NCBI GenBank assembly: GCA_030683195.1
Contig: JAUXQA010000221.1
Coordinates: forward strand, 1 to 17,027
Origin: Rhodoferax sp.
GTDB taxonomy: Bacteria > Pseudomonadota > Gammaproteobacteria > Burkholderiales > Burkholderiaceae_C
Reading direction: 5' to 3'
DNA length: 17,027 bases
A program made the translations under genes and the position numbers. The notes beneath the pieces are model-generated. The model ran no database searches and was not told where the DNA came from. It saw only the letters and a program-made list of their open reading frames with translations. Shown piece by piece: positions 1 to 7,227 of this stretch (within the stretch, counting starts at the first letter, position 1; every line of letters starts with the position of its first letter).

Positions 1-540
1 GCGGCCGTGCCTTACGACTTGCCGGGCGTGCTTTCTCATTCGCTGGCGATTGAACCGACCGCTCTGGTGCGCATGAAGGAGCGGCTGGAGCTGGGCCAGC
101 CGCTGACCGCGCAGGACACGGTGAGTTTGATGCAGGAGACCTACCGCGCCTTTGTACATGACAACTCGCCACGCTTTGCCGAGCTGTTTGGGCACCTGCT
201 GGAGAGTGATGCGCCGCTGGTGTTTCATTGCACCGCCGGCAAGGACCGAACCGGGTTTGCCGCCGCCCTGATCCTGCTTGCCCTGGGCGTGCCCCGCGGT
301 GTGGTGATGCAGGACTACTTGCTGACCAACGAGTTGTTTGTCATGCCGCACTCGCCCCCCGGACTGGCTCCCAAAGAGGTGCTGGATGTGCTGTGGGGGG
401 TGCAGGCAGGTTTTCTGGAAGCTGCGCTGGAGGTGGTGGATGCCGACTACGGCGGCATGCCTATCTACCTTGAAAAGACCCTTGGGCTGGGCCCGGAACA
501 GAGGCAACGCTTGATCAGCCTGTATTTGCAAGCTCCTTAG
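1..540 (+). CDS. Tyrosine/serine protein phosphatase, C-terminal part (5' end outside window)
   Basis: This is the C-terminal part of a phosphatase that forms a phospho-cysteine intermediate. The signature HCTAGKDRTG is visible about 75 residues in: the nucleophile Cys is followed five residues later by the phosphate-binding Arg (CX5R). The GKDRTG form and the overall size fit the bacterial Y_phosphatase3 family (tyrosine or serine phosphatases, some acting on phosphoinositides). The frame is open to the left edge. The first possible start (GTG at position 7) lies in mid-domain, so the true start is upstream. The protein ends at TAG 538-540, only 7 bp from the convergent stop of the next gene, and no terminator hairpin is seen between them. 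The substrate cannot be told from sequence. Confidence 0.85.
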   Translation, partial: AAVPYDLPGVLSHSLAIEPTALVRMKERLELGQPLTAQDTVSLMQETYRAFVHDNSPRFAELFGHLLESDAPLVFHCTAGKDRTGFAAALILLALGVPRGVVMQDYLLTNELFVMPHSPPGLAPKEVLDVLWGVQAGFLEAALEVVDADYGGMPIYLEKTLGLGPEQRQRLISLYLQAP

Positions 541-547
541 CGGCATG

Positions 548-877
548 CTATGGCGAGGCCCGCTTGAACTGCGCTTCTTGCAGGGCAATCATGTTGAGCA
601 GGGCTTCAACCACCTCATGCTTGAAGCCGGACCTTGTTCTGCTTGCGCCATCGCCCCCGTTCAAAATTAATTTCTGGAGGAATTCAATGCAGTCTCGATG
701 TCCCCAAAACAACTCGATGCCTCTGGCGATGTGTTCGTGGTGAGCCCGGATGATGGTCAGCTCATGCTCAAAGGTCGAGATTTTTTTGGGTATCTCCTCC
801 AGGGGGGCCGGTTGGGTTGGCTCATCCTCGCCAGCGTAGTCCAGCGGGGGGAAGTCAGTTGGCAGGTTCTCGGACAT
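548..877 (-). CDS. Small hypothetical protein (about 109 aa)
   Basis: I do not recognise this protein. From the ATG at 877 it is 109 residues: an acidic, proline-rich first third (PTDFPPLDYAGEDEP, then QPAPLEEIP) and then a helical region rich in His, Glu and Leu (FEHELTIIRAHHEHIARGIE and onward). It is soluble, with no signal peptide or membrane segment. The start at 877 is chosen because GGAG lies 6 nt before it. An upstream in-frame ATG at 982 would add 35 residues and begin only 4 nt after the hslR stop, but it has a poor ribosome site (GAGCGA), so the longer form is the alternative. It is the last gene of the minus-strand run and probably co-transcribed with hslR. Confidence 0.6.
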   Translation of the reverse strand: MSENLPTDFPPLDYAGEDEPTQPAPLEEIPKKISTFEHELTIIRAHHEHIARGIELFWGHRDCIEFLQKLILNGGDGASRTRSGFKHEVVEALLNMIALQEAQFKRASP

Positions 878-986
878 GGCTTGCTCCGCTTTGAAAATGC
901 GATAAGTGGCGGCGTTGGGCCACGATCTTGCCTGCAGAGTTAGCCCATCGAGTTGATCTCCCGTCAACTCAACGTCAATCATTCGC

Positions 987-1388
987 TCAGTCGATCGAAG
1001 CGCTCCAGCGGTCGTCCCAGGCTTTGTCGATGGTGCGGCGGTCCCGTTTGGTGGGCCGGCCGTGTTCCAGTGTGTGCGCGGGCTCGACGCCCTGGCGGCG
1101 TTGCTCGGCATGGAGTATGCGGGCCTGGATACTTTCTGCGGTTTCGGTGTAAAGCTTTTGCGCCACGGGTGCCGGGCCACGCTGGGCGCTGATGCCCAAA
1201 ACCGTCAAGGTGCGCACTATCGGCCCCTGACGAATCACGACCGTGTCGCCGGCCTTGACCTCACGCGAGGGTTTGGCCACCAGGTCGTTGACCTCAATGC
1301 GGCCTTTGTCTATTTCATCGCACGCGAGGGACCGGGTCTTGTAAAAGCGGGCGGCCCAGAGCCATTTGTCTATTCGAAGTCTTTCCAT
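987..1388 (-). CDS. hslR: Heat-shock protein Hsp15-like, S4 RNA-binding domain
   Basis: A 133-residue basic protein. An S4 domain fills roughly residues 3-60: RIDKWLWAARFYKTRSLA, then a GRIEVND turn, then KAGDTVVIRQG. This pattern and length match Hsp15 (HslR), which binds stalled 50S subunits still carrying nascent peptidyl-tRNA after heat shock and helps recycle them. The C-terminal tail (about 90-133) is rich in Arg and Lys, as usual for the family and suited to rRNA contact. The ATG lies inside the end of tctE (19-bp overlap), so translation is probably coupled to the kinase gene. Its presence beside tctDE seems to be co-transcription rather than shared function. The family call is firm; the role is taken from family knowledge. 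Confidence 0.88.
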   Translation of the reverse strand: MERLRIDKWLWAARFYKTRSLACDEIDKGRIEVNDLVAKPSREVKAGDTVVIRQGPIVRTLTVLGISAQRGPAPVAQKLYTETAESIQARILHAEQRRQGVEPAHTLEHGRPTKRDRRTIDKAWDDRWSASID

Positions 1389-2830
1389 TCTTCGGCATTC
1401 TGCACCAGTGGCAGGCGCACGGTGGTGTCCAGCCCACTGATGTGGCCATGGGTCTCCCGGTTGTCCAGGGTGATGCTGCCACCCAGTGCCTGGACAATTT
1501 CAAAGCAGATGGCCAGCCCAAGGCCCGAGCCTGATCGGGTCTCGCCCGCTGAGAACGGCTGAAACAAGCGTGTCCGCAGTTCGGCGGAGATACCGGGGCC
1601 GCTGTCACGTATCACCAGCGCCGCCCAGCCTGCATCGCACACCAGCTGCACGCTCAAGATGCCCAGGTCCGGCGTGTAACGAATGGCGTTGTGCAGCAGG
1701 TTGCGCACAAGTTCGCGCAGCATCCAGTCATGGGTGTTGACCCAGGCCGGGGCTGTGGTGATGTCAAAGTCCAGCTCTTTGGCGGCGATCAGGGGCGATA
1801 CATCCAGTGCCACCTCACGCAACACCAAGGCCCAGTCCACAGCGCCGGCGGCGGGTTGCTGCACCAATTGCGCCACCTTCGCCAGGGCCAGCATCTGGTT
1901 GGCCAGCACGGTGGCGCGTTGTACGGTGTCACTGATTTCCAGCAGGGCCTGGCGGGCTTCCACGTCGCCGCGCAGTGCCGATTGCACCTGCACCTTCAGC
2001 ACCGCGAGAGGCGTGCGCAGCTGGTGCGAAGCATCCCGCACAAAGCGCTTTTGGTGGTCCAGCAAATGTTGCAGGCGCGACATCAAGCTGTTGGTGGCCT
2101 CCACCAGGGGCACCAGTTCGCGCGGGGCATCAGGGGCCTGCAGGGGGGTGAGGTCGTCGTCGGGCCGAGCCTGCAATTCGGCGCTGAGCTGGCGCACCGG
2201 CCGGGTGGCGCGCTGCACCACCACCAGCACCACCAGCGCAATCAGCGACACCAGCGCGGCCTGACGCCACAGGGTGTCAATCAAAATCTGGCGCGCCAGC
2301 GTGCGGCGCAGCTCCAGGGTTTCGGCTACCTGCACCACGGCCATCACACGCGCCTGGTTCATGGCCACAGGTTGCAACAGCACGGCCACCCGCACCGGGT
2401 CGCCCCGGTAGGTGTCGTCATAAAAATCGACCAAAGCGGCATAGGGGCCTCGGTCGGGCAACTGCCCGCGCCAGGCGCTCAAGTCACCAAAGCCGTCCAC
2501 CAGTTCGCCCTGAATACTGGAGATGCGGTAGACCATGCGGCTGCGGTTGTCGGCCTCAAACGGTTCCAGCGCGGCGTAGGGCACGATGGCACGCAGTTGG
2601 GCCACTTCGCCTTCGCCCTGCGCCTCAATGTGCTCGCCGATGGATTTGGCCGAGGCCAGTAGCGTGCGGTCATAGGCGGTGTTCACAGCCGAAAGGGCCT
2701 GGCGGTACAGGGTGAAGGTGTCCAGCACCACAAAGAGGCACACCGGAATCAGAATGCCCAGCAGCAGGTACCGGCGCAGGGACATGGTGGCCCTGACATT
2801 GGCCAGGGCGTGAGCGGCCCTGGACTTCAT
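1370..2830 (-). CDS. tctE: Sensor histidine kinase of the TctE type
   Basis: A 486-residue membrane kinase. TM1 is near 21-42 and TM2 near 190-206; they flank a periplasmic sensor of about 145 residues resembling the 2CSK_N domain of TctE/QseC-like kinases. The cytoplasmic part has the phospho-acceptor His269 in RDASHQLRTPLAVL, the N box (RNLLHNAIRYTP, Asn377 and Asn381), the G1 box DSGPGIS (409-415) and the G2 box GSGLGL (434-439), so it should be catalytically intact. The start codon overlaps the tctD stop as ATGA, indicating coupled translation. The nearby divergent tctCBA genes suggest that it senses an external tricarboxylate and controls that transporter. The ligand is inferred, not shown. 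Were the tct genes absent, QseC-like kinase would be an equal call. Confidence 0.82.
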   Translation of the reverse strand: MKSRAAHALANVRATMSLRRYLLLGILIPVCLFVVLDTFTLYRQALSAVNTAYDRTLLASAKSIGEHIEAQGEGEVAQLRAIVPYAALEPFEADNRSRMVYRISSIQGELVDGFGDLSAWRGQLPDRGPYAALVDFYDDTYRGDPVRVAVLLQPVAMNQARVMAVVQVAETLELRRTLARQILIDTLWRQAALVSLIALVVLVVVQRATRPVRQLSAELQARPDDDLTPLQAPDAPRELVPLVEATNSLMSRLQHLLDHQKRFVRDASHQLRTPLAVLKVQVQSALRGDVEARQALLEISDTVQRATVLANQMLALAKVAQLVQQPAAGAVDWALVLREVALDVSPLIAAKELDFDITTAPAWVNTHDWMLRELVRNLLHNAIRYTPDLGILSVQLVCDAGWAALVIRDSGPGISAELRTRLFQPFSAGETRSGSGLGLAICFEIVQALGGSITLDNRETHGHISGLDTTVRLPLVQNAEEWKDFE

Positions 2831-3507
2831 GCGGGCAGCTTGAGCAGGTAGCCCAAGCCGCGCAGGGTGATGAGCTGTGCGCCGGTGGGGGTGAGTTTTT
2901 TACGCAGCCTGTACACCACGACCTCAATGGCCTCGTACTGGACTTCAAGCGAATCGGGAAACACCAGCTCAAACAGGCGCTCCTTGCTCACGGCGTGGCC
3001 CGGCCGCGCCAACAAGGCCTTGAGGAGTGCCAGTTCGCGCGGGGCCAGTTCCAGGACCTGGCCGTGATGATAGATGGCGCCACTATCTTTATCATAGTGG
3101 ATAACCATTGCATCACGCCGGCTAGAGGCTGATTCGGCATTATTTTCGGGTTGACGGCGGTGCAGGGCACGAATCCGGGCCTCCAGCTCGTCCAGATCAA
3201 AGGGTTTGGGCAAATAGTCGTCTGCGCCTGCGTTGAGCCCCTGCACCTTGTCGCCCACGGTGCCGCGCGCAGTCAGGATCAGCACCGGGGTGCTCACGCC
3301 TTCTTCGCGCGCCTGGCGCAAGATGTGCAGACCGTCCCGCCCGGGCAGGGTCAGGTCCAGAAGCACCACATCGGGCTGGTAGGCCCGCCAGCGGATCAGC
3401 GCCGCGCGGCCATCGGTGCAAACCTCCACCTCCCAGCCCAGCCGGGTGAGGGCGCGGGAGAGGGTGGTGTGCAGGGCGGTGTCGTCTTCAACCAGCAGCA
3501 GTTTCAT
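2827..3507 (-). CDS. tctD: OmpR-family response regulator of the TctD type
   Basis: A 226-residue two-domain regulator. The receiver domain has the acidic pair in LLLVEDD, the phospho-acceptor Asp51 (VVLLDLTLPGRDG), Thr79 and Lys101 (LPKPFD). The C-terminal winged helix starts near residue 143 (LELAPRELALLKALL, ending VVVYRLRKKL and ITLRGLGYLL). The start used is the ATG at 3507, giving the standard MKLLLVEDD opening; an in-frame TTG 30 bp upstream would add ten unlikely residues. It should be phosphorylated by the kinase encoded directly after it (ATGA overlap) and then bind DNA near tctC. The region encoding the interdomain linker is locally AT-rich and holds a 7-7-7 inverted repeat at 3080-3100. 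Confidence 0.85.
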   Translation of the reverse strand: MKLLLVEDDTALHTTLSRALTRLGWEVEVCTDGRAALIRWRAYQPDVVLLDLTLPGRDGLHILRQAREEGVSTPVLILTARGTVGDKVQGLNAGADDYLPKPFDLDELEARIRALHRRQPENNAESASSRRDAMVIHYDKDSGAIYHHGQVLELAPRELALLKALLARPGHAVSKERLFELVFPDSLEVQYEAIEVVVYRLRKKLTPTGAQLITLRGLGYLLKLPA

Positions 3508-3567
3508 GGTGTGGTCACGGGGCGGGCAGGGCGCCAAGCTTGGCAGAAGCTGGCGCGGGCCCAGGTG

Positions 3568-4077
3568 TCAATAGCTGCCGATATAGTCTTTTTTGCCCAC
3601 TTCCACGCCGTTGTGGCGCAGGATGGCGTAGGCCGTCGTGGTGTGAAAGAAGAAGTGAGGCAGGCCGTAGTTCAGCACATAAGACTGGCCGGTAAAGCGC
3701 TTTTCTTTGGGGGTGCCGGCCTGGGTGACGATCTCGCGGGTGGCTGCTTCGTCAAAATTGGCGGCTGGCAAGCTGTCCATGAAGGCCAGCACGGTGTCGA
3801 TGCGCGCTTGCAGGTCGGCAAAAGTCTGCTCGCTGTCGTCGAGCTTGGGCACCTCGACGCCGGCCAGGCGGGCTGATACGCTTTTGGCGAAGTCGCTGGC
3901 CACCTGCACCTGGCGCAAGAGCGGAAACATGTCGGGGTACAGGCGCGCTTGCAGCAGGGCGTTAGGGTCAATTTTTTTATCGGCAGCGTGGGTTTCGGCT
4001 TTGCTTAAAACAGTCTTGAGGCCGCCGAGCATTTGCTTGAAGACAGGAATGGAGGAGGTGTAGATGCTTGATGTCAT
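3568..4077 (-). CDS. DUF1993 family protein
   Basis: A 169-residue soluble protein. It matches my memory of the DUF1993 family: an N-terminal SSIYTSSIPVFKQMLGGL segment, a central LYPDMFPLLRQVQVASDFAK motif, and a C-terminal LPHFFFHTTTAYAILRHNGVEVGKKDYIG block. The family is predicted to be an all-helical DinB/YfiT-like fold and has no settled biochemical role. The two His in HFFFH (141 and 145) could bind metal, which is an inference. The ATG at 4077 is chosen; an in-frame TTG three codons earlier is less likely, and neither has a strong Shine-Dalgarno. It lies 47 bp after the methyltransferase gene and 60 bp before tctD on the same strand, so it may share their transcript. Confidence 0.78.
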   Translation of the reverse strand: MTSSIYTSSIPVFKQMLGGLKTVLSKAETHAADKKIDPNALLQARLYPDMFPLLRQVQVASDFAKSVSARLAGVEVPKLDDSEQTFADLQARIDTVLAFMDSLPAANFDEAATREIVTQAGTPKEKRFTGQSYVLNYGLPHFFFHTTTAYAILRHNGVEVGKKDYIGSY

Positions 4078-4124
4078 GGTGTTCAAAGAAGTTGATTCGG
4101 GGGTGTTGAAAAATAGGCGATTGT

Positions 4125-5342
4125 TCAGCGAACCGGTGCCAGCCGGTACAGCGAAGTGACTTCGCGCGAGCGGGCATCGGCCAACGGGGCGTTGGCATCG
4201 GTGGCTTTGGCGTGCTGGGGCTTGGTGTCGATCCGGCTTACCAGGCGCAGGCCATTGACCTCAAAAGCGGCCAGCAGTTCGGCCTGCGTGCGCAAGCCCA
4301 GGTGCTCGGCCAGATTCGACAAGATCAGCCAGCCTTCGCCCTTGGGGGTCAGGTGGCTGCTCAGGCCTTTGAGAAAGCCCATCAGCATGCGGCTGTCTTC
4401 GTCGTATACGGCGCGCTCTAGTGGCGAGCTGGGGCGGGCCGGGAGCCAGGGCGGGTTACACACAACCAGGGAGGCCAGGCCCGGTGGGAACATGTCGGCC
4501 TGCACCACCTGCACCCGGTCTGTCAGACCCAGGCGGGTGAGGTTATCCGTGGCGCAGGCGAGGGCGCGGGGGTCCAGGTCGGTGGCTATCACTTGATCCA
4601 CTCCACGCTTGATCAGCACGGCGGCCAGCACGCCGGTGCCGGTGCCAATGTCAAAGGCCACCAGCGGTTGGCCGGCGGGGGCCTTGGGCAAGTGGGCCGT
4701 GGCTACCAGCGGGATGTACTCGCCCCGAACAGGTGAAAACACGCTGTAGTGCGCATGAATGCGGTTGTCCGGACCGTCGCCAAGCGCCGGGATCTCCACG
4801 CCCACCCGGCGCCACTCGTGCGCACTGGTGATGCCCGAGAGTTCTCGCAGCGACGCCACCGAGGCGCCGCCTGCCTCGTCCGCCGGGCCCCAGGCGTGGG
4901 TGCAGGCCTCTTTGACATCGGGCGCGCGGCGCAGGGGAATGCTGTAGTCGGCATTGAAGGGCACCAGCAGCATGCCCAGCATGCGGGCCCGTTGCGACTG
5001 GCCCAGGCGGTGTTTGTGAAACGCCTCCACGGGGGGGATGGGTTCGTCAGATTGCTTGCGTTTGCGCTTGGGGGTCTGGTCAGCACGGCGGCCCAGCGCC
5101 TGCAGTAATTGGCGGGCGTTGTGAAAGTCACCCCGCCACAGCAGCGCCGTGCCCTCGCAGGCCTGCCGGTAGGCGGTGTCTGCATTGGTGGTGTCATCAG
5201 CCAACACCACCCGTTTGGGCGGTGGTGCACCGCGCTCTGAGCGCCAGCGCGCTGAGTGGGTCTCGCCCCCCTCGGTCCAGTGGATCAAGGGATAGGCGGC
5301 TTGGAGGGTGTCGGTGCTGGCCGGAGAAGACGAGTTGGGCAT
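4125..5342 (-). CDS. Class I SAM-dependent methyltransferase (HemK/RlmG-like NPPW type)
   Basis: A 405-residue protein. The C-terminal half is a Rossmann methyltransferase: motif I DIGTGTGVLAA (231-241), the acidic SAM-ribose residue Asp255 in IATDLDPRA, a QADMF motif and the catalytic-type NPPW (296-299). NPPW/NPPY occurs in enzymes that methylate the amide or amino nitrogen of glutamine, adenine or guanine, such as PrmC and the rRNA enzymes RsmC/RlmG. The N-terminal ~200 residues (with a basic KRKRK stretch at 92-96 and a HKHRLGQSQRARML segment) look like a recognition domain rather than a second enzyme. The substrate (rRNA, protein or a small molecule) cannot be fixed. It is the first gene of the minus-strand run; its ATG has no clear Shine-Dalgarno. 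Confidence 0.75.
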   Translation of the reverse strand: MPNSSSPASTDTLQAAYPLIHWTEGGETHSARWRSERGAPPPKRVVLADDTTNADTAYRQACEGTALLWRGDFHNARQLLQALGRRADQTPKRKRKQSDEPIPPVEAFHKHRLGQSQRARMLGMLLVPFNADYSIPLRRAPDVKEACTHAWGPADEAGGASVASLRELSGITSAHEWRRVGVEIPALGDGPDNRIHAHYSVFSPVRGEYIPLVATAHLPKAPAGQPLVAFDIGTGTGVLAAVLIKRGVDQVIATDLDPRALACATDNLTRLGLTDRVQVVQADMFPPGLASLVVCNPPWLPARPSSPLERAVYDEDSRMLMGFLKGLSSHLTPKGEGWLILSNLAEHLGLRTQAELLAAFEVNGLRLVSRIDTKPQHAKATDANAPLADARSREVTSLYRLAPVR

Positions 5343-5507
5343 GGCAGAAAATTAAACGCAAATATGAAACACCGAGTGTTTTAACAGATGGGGCCCTCTC
5401 AAAGGTGCATCCGTGTTTACCCTGATGCAAACCTCTGCATTTGGACAGCCTTTTGACAGGCAGGCTGGGCATGATCACCTGGTCAATTAAACCTACAGGA
5501 GACTCTC
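5343..5507. promoter_or_regulatory. Divergent control region between the methyltransferase gene and tctC
   Basis: This 165-bp gap is more AT-rich than its flanks. It holds a TTGACA -35-like hexamer (5453-5458) without a convincing -10 at normal spacing, which would fit an activator-dependent promoter. An inverted repeat, ATGCA-6-TGCAT, sits at 5425-5440, just upstream, with a related GTGCAT at 5405-5410. This is a plausible site for the TctD regulator. A strong AGGAGA-type Shine-Dalgarno lies just before the tctC ATG. The assignments are inferred from position only. Confidence 0.45.
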
Positions 5508-6464
5508 ATGCGTCGCGACACCTTCCTCAAATCCATGGCCGCCCTGGTGGCTGCTGGTAGCCTGCCTTTGTCTGCCCTGGCCGCAGCCAATATCAAGATG
5601 ATGATTCCCGCCAACCCGGGTGGCGGCTGGGACGGCACGGGTCGTGCTCTGGGCACGGCCTTGCGTGAAGCTGGTGCGGCCACCGTGACCTATGAAAACA
5701 AGGGCGGCGCTGCTGGCGCGATCGGTCTGGCGCAGTTCTATAACTCCAACAAAGGCGACCCGAATGCCTTGATGGTGATGGGCGCGGTCATGTTGGGCGG
5801 CATCATCACCGGCAAACCACCGGTGTCGATTGACCAACTCACCCCCATTGCCCGCCTGACCACGGAATACAACGTGTTTGTGTTGCCCGCCAACTCACCC
5901 TTCAAGACCATGGCCGATGTCGTGGCCCAACTCAAGAAAGACCCCGGCAGCGTCAAGTGGGGAGGCGGTTCGCGCGGCTCCACAGAGCACATTGCTGCAG
6001 CCCAAATTGCCCAGGCCGTGGGTGTGCCCGCTGCCAAGATCAACTACGTGCCTTTCCGGGGCGGCGGTGAGGCGACAGCGGCTATTCTGGGCGGCAACGT
6101 CACTGTGGGCGGCAGCGGCTACAGCGAGTTCCAGCAGTACATCGAGAGCGGCAAGATGAAGGCGATTGCAGTCACCTCCGGTCAGCGCCTCAAGGGCATT
6201 GATGTGCCCACGCTCAAGGAGCAGGGTATTGACGTGGAGATCGGCAACTGGCGTGGTGTGTTTGGCGCCGCCGGCATCACACCGGCGCAACGCGATGCGA
6301 TGACCAAACTGGTGGTGGATGCCACCAAGACCAAGGCCTGGGCTGCAGCCCTGGAGAAAAACGGCTGGAGTCCGGCCCTGTTGTCGGGCAAGGCGTTTGA
6401 CGAGTTTGTGGACCGCGACTTCGCGGCTCTGCGCGCCACCATGGTGCGCGCCGGCATGGTCTGA
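5508..6464 (+). CDS. tctC: Tripartite tricarboxylate transporter substrate-binding protein TctC
   Basis: A 318-residue exported solute-binding protein. A Sec-type signal peptide (MRRDTFLKS, a hydrophobic core, then SALA|AANIK) is predicted to be cut after residue 25. The mature chain opens with IKMMIPANPGGGWDGTGRALG, the hallmark of TctC proteins that bind citrate or related di- and tricarboxylates in the periplasm; GGGAT..LGG follows in the second lobe. TctC hands its ligand to the TctA/TctB membrane complex, driven by an ion gradient. Both membrane genes follow on the same strand, so this is the cognate binding protein rather than one of the orphan Bug proteins common in Comamonadaceae. The 189-bp gap before tctB contains hairpins that may let tctC be made in excess. 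Confidence 0.9.
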   Translation: MRRDTFLKSMAALVAAGSLPLSALAAANIKMMIPANPGGGWDGTGRALGTALREAGAATVTYENKGGAAGAIGLAQFYNSNKGDPNALMVMGAVMLGGIITGKPPVSIDQLTPIARLTTEYNVFVLPANSPFKTMADVVAQLKKDPGSVKWGGGSRGSTEHIAAAQIAQAVGVPAAKINYVPFRGGGEATAAILGGNVTVGGSGYSEFQQYIESGKMKAIAVTSGQRLKGIDVPTLKEQGIDVEIGNWRGVFGAAGITPAQRDAMTKLVVDATKTKAWAAALEKNGWSPALLSGKAFDEFVDRDFAALRATMVRAGMV

Positions 6465-6467
6465 TGA

Positions 6468-6501
6468 GTTGGGGTCACCCCGGTTGGCGTGGCCCCCCAA
6501 C
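6468..6501 (+). repeat. Hairpin just after the tctC stop
   Basis: GTTGGGG (6468-6474) pairs with CCCCAAC (6495-6501) around a 20-nt loop; a second GGGGT-CACCCC pairing is possible inside it. It begins 3 nt after the tctC stop and has no T-run behind it, so it looks more like an mRNA-stabilising or processing structure than a rho-independent terminator. Confidence 0.4.
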
Positions 6502-6534
6502 AGCCCTGCAGCGGCTAAAAACTGCCGAGAAACA

Positions 6535-6600
6535 GATAAATATGCCTCTGGTCGGCTTATCTACTGCTTGATTAGCTATTAATTAAATAGCGTATTTCCC
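6535..6600. repeat. Repeat-like intergenic block with 6-5-6 palindrome
   Basis: This AT-rich stretch contains the ordered words GCCTCT, GGCTTATCT and AGCTATTAATTAAATAGC. The last holds a perfect inverted repeat GCTATT-AATTA-AATAGC (6575-6591). From memory, this order of words resembles a short dispersed intergenic repeat of Comamonadaceae genomes. I cannot confirm that without a search. No gene is evident here. Confidence 0.4.
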
Positions 6601-6604
6601 AGTT

Positions 6605-6622
6605 CAGCCCACGCGCGGGCTG
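6605..6622 (+). repeat. GC-rich hairpin upstream of tctB
   Basis: CAGCCC (6605-6610) and GGGCTG (6617-6622) form a perfect 6-bp stem with a 6-nt loop. It ends about 30 nt before the tctB start and about 20 nt before its GGAG ribosome site. It could slow passage or translation between tctC and tctB. Confidence 0.35.
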
Positions 6623-6653
6623 GGCTACTTCCTCTTGTTATCTGGAGTTCCGC

Positions 6654-7199
6654 ATGGGCCATTCCACTGCACCTGATTCAGACCCGTCTGAAGACATGGC
6701 TTATCGCCGCCTGGGCCAAACCCTCATGGGAGCGGGCGCCTTGTTTGTAGCCGCTGTGCTGGTTTATGGCGCCATAGGTATTTCGTCCGACGCCGGATAT
6801 GCCGGTGTGGGCCCCAATTTTTTGCCCTGGGTGATTGCTGCCGCGATGACGGTGTGCGGTGTGTGGCTGCTGTGGGAGGCGCGCACCGGTGGCTTTCGCC
6901 ACATGGAGCCACCCACGGGCGCTCCGCGGGGTGACTTTGTTGCGCTGGCCTGGGTGTCTGCCGGTATTCTGGCCAATGCGGCCCTGATCACCACCATTGG
7001 CTTCGTGTTGAGCTGCGCCCTGTGCTACACGCTGGCTGTGCGCGGCTTGCGCGCCAGTGAAGGCAAGCCCGCCGGTGACGTGAGCCGCACCGTGCGTGAC
7101 GCCGTTGCCGGCATGTTGATTGCCGCGCCAGTTTTCTGGTTGTTTACCAAGTTACTGGCCGTCAACCTCCCCGGCGTGACCGGCACCGGCTGGCTTTAA
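6654..7199 (+). CDS. tctB: Tripartite tricarboxylate transporter small membrane subunit TctB
   Basis: A 181-residue membrane protein with four predicted helices, near residues 21-42, 55-73, 95-128 (a long hydrophobic stretch, possibly kinked or two segments) and 150-170. The short acidic N-terminus (DSDPSEDMAYRRLGQ) and the YAGVGPNFLPWVIA motif after the first helix are typical of TctB, the poorly conserved small subunit that partners TctA. GGAG lies 6 nt before the ATG. It is followed after 28 bp by tctA. Primary sequence alone is weak evidence in this family; the position between tctC and tctA makes the call firm. Confidence 0.87.
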   Translation: MGHSTAPDSDPSEDMAYRRLGQTLMGAGALFVAAVLVYGAIGISSDAGYAGVGPNFLPWVIAAAMTVCGVWLLWEARTGGFRHMEPPTGAPRGDFVALAWVSAGILANAALITTIGFVLSCALCYTLAVRGLRASEGKPAGDVSRTVRDAVAGMLIAAPVFWLFTKLLAVNLPGVTGTGWL

Positions 7200-7227
7200 A
7201 CCCTCCAATACTGCTGGAAACCTAGTT

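Noticed and set aside
878..1180. N-terminal extension of the small hypothetical gene to 1180
   Set aside because: Most of it is antisense-free but overlaps hslR out of frame, and its composition is unlike the conserved-looking part; ATG 877 has a better ribosome site.
1691..2662. Long plus-strand open frame (about 323 codons) opposite tctE
   Set aside because: It is antisense to a kinase with all its boxes intact, its translation is rich in His, Gln and Gly with no recognisable domain, and such frames are common in high-GC DNA.
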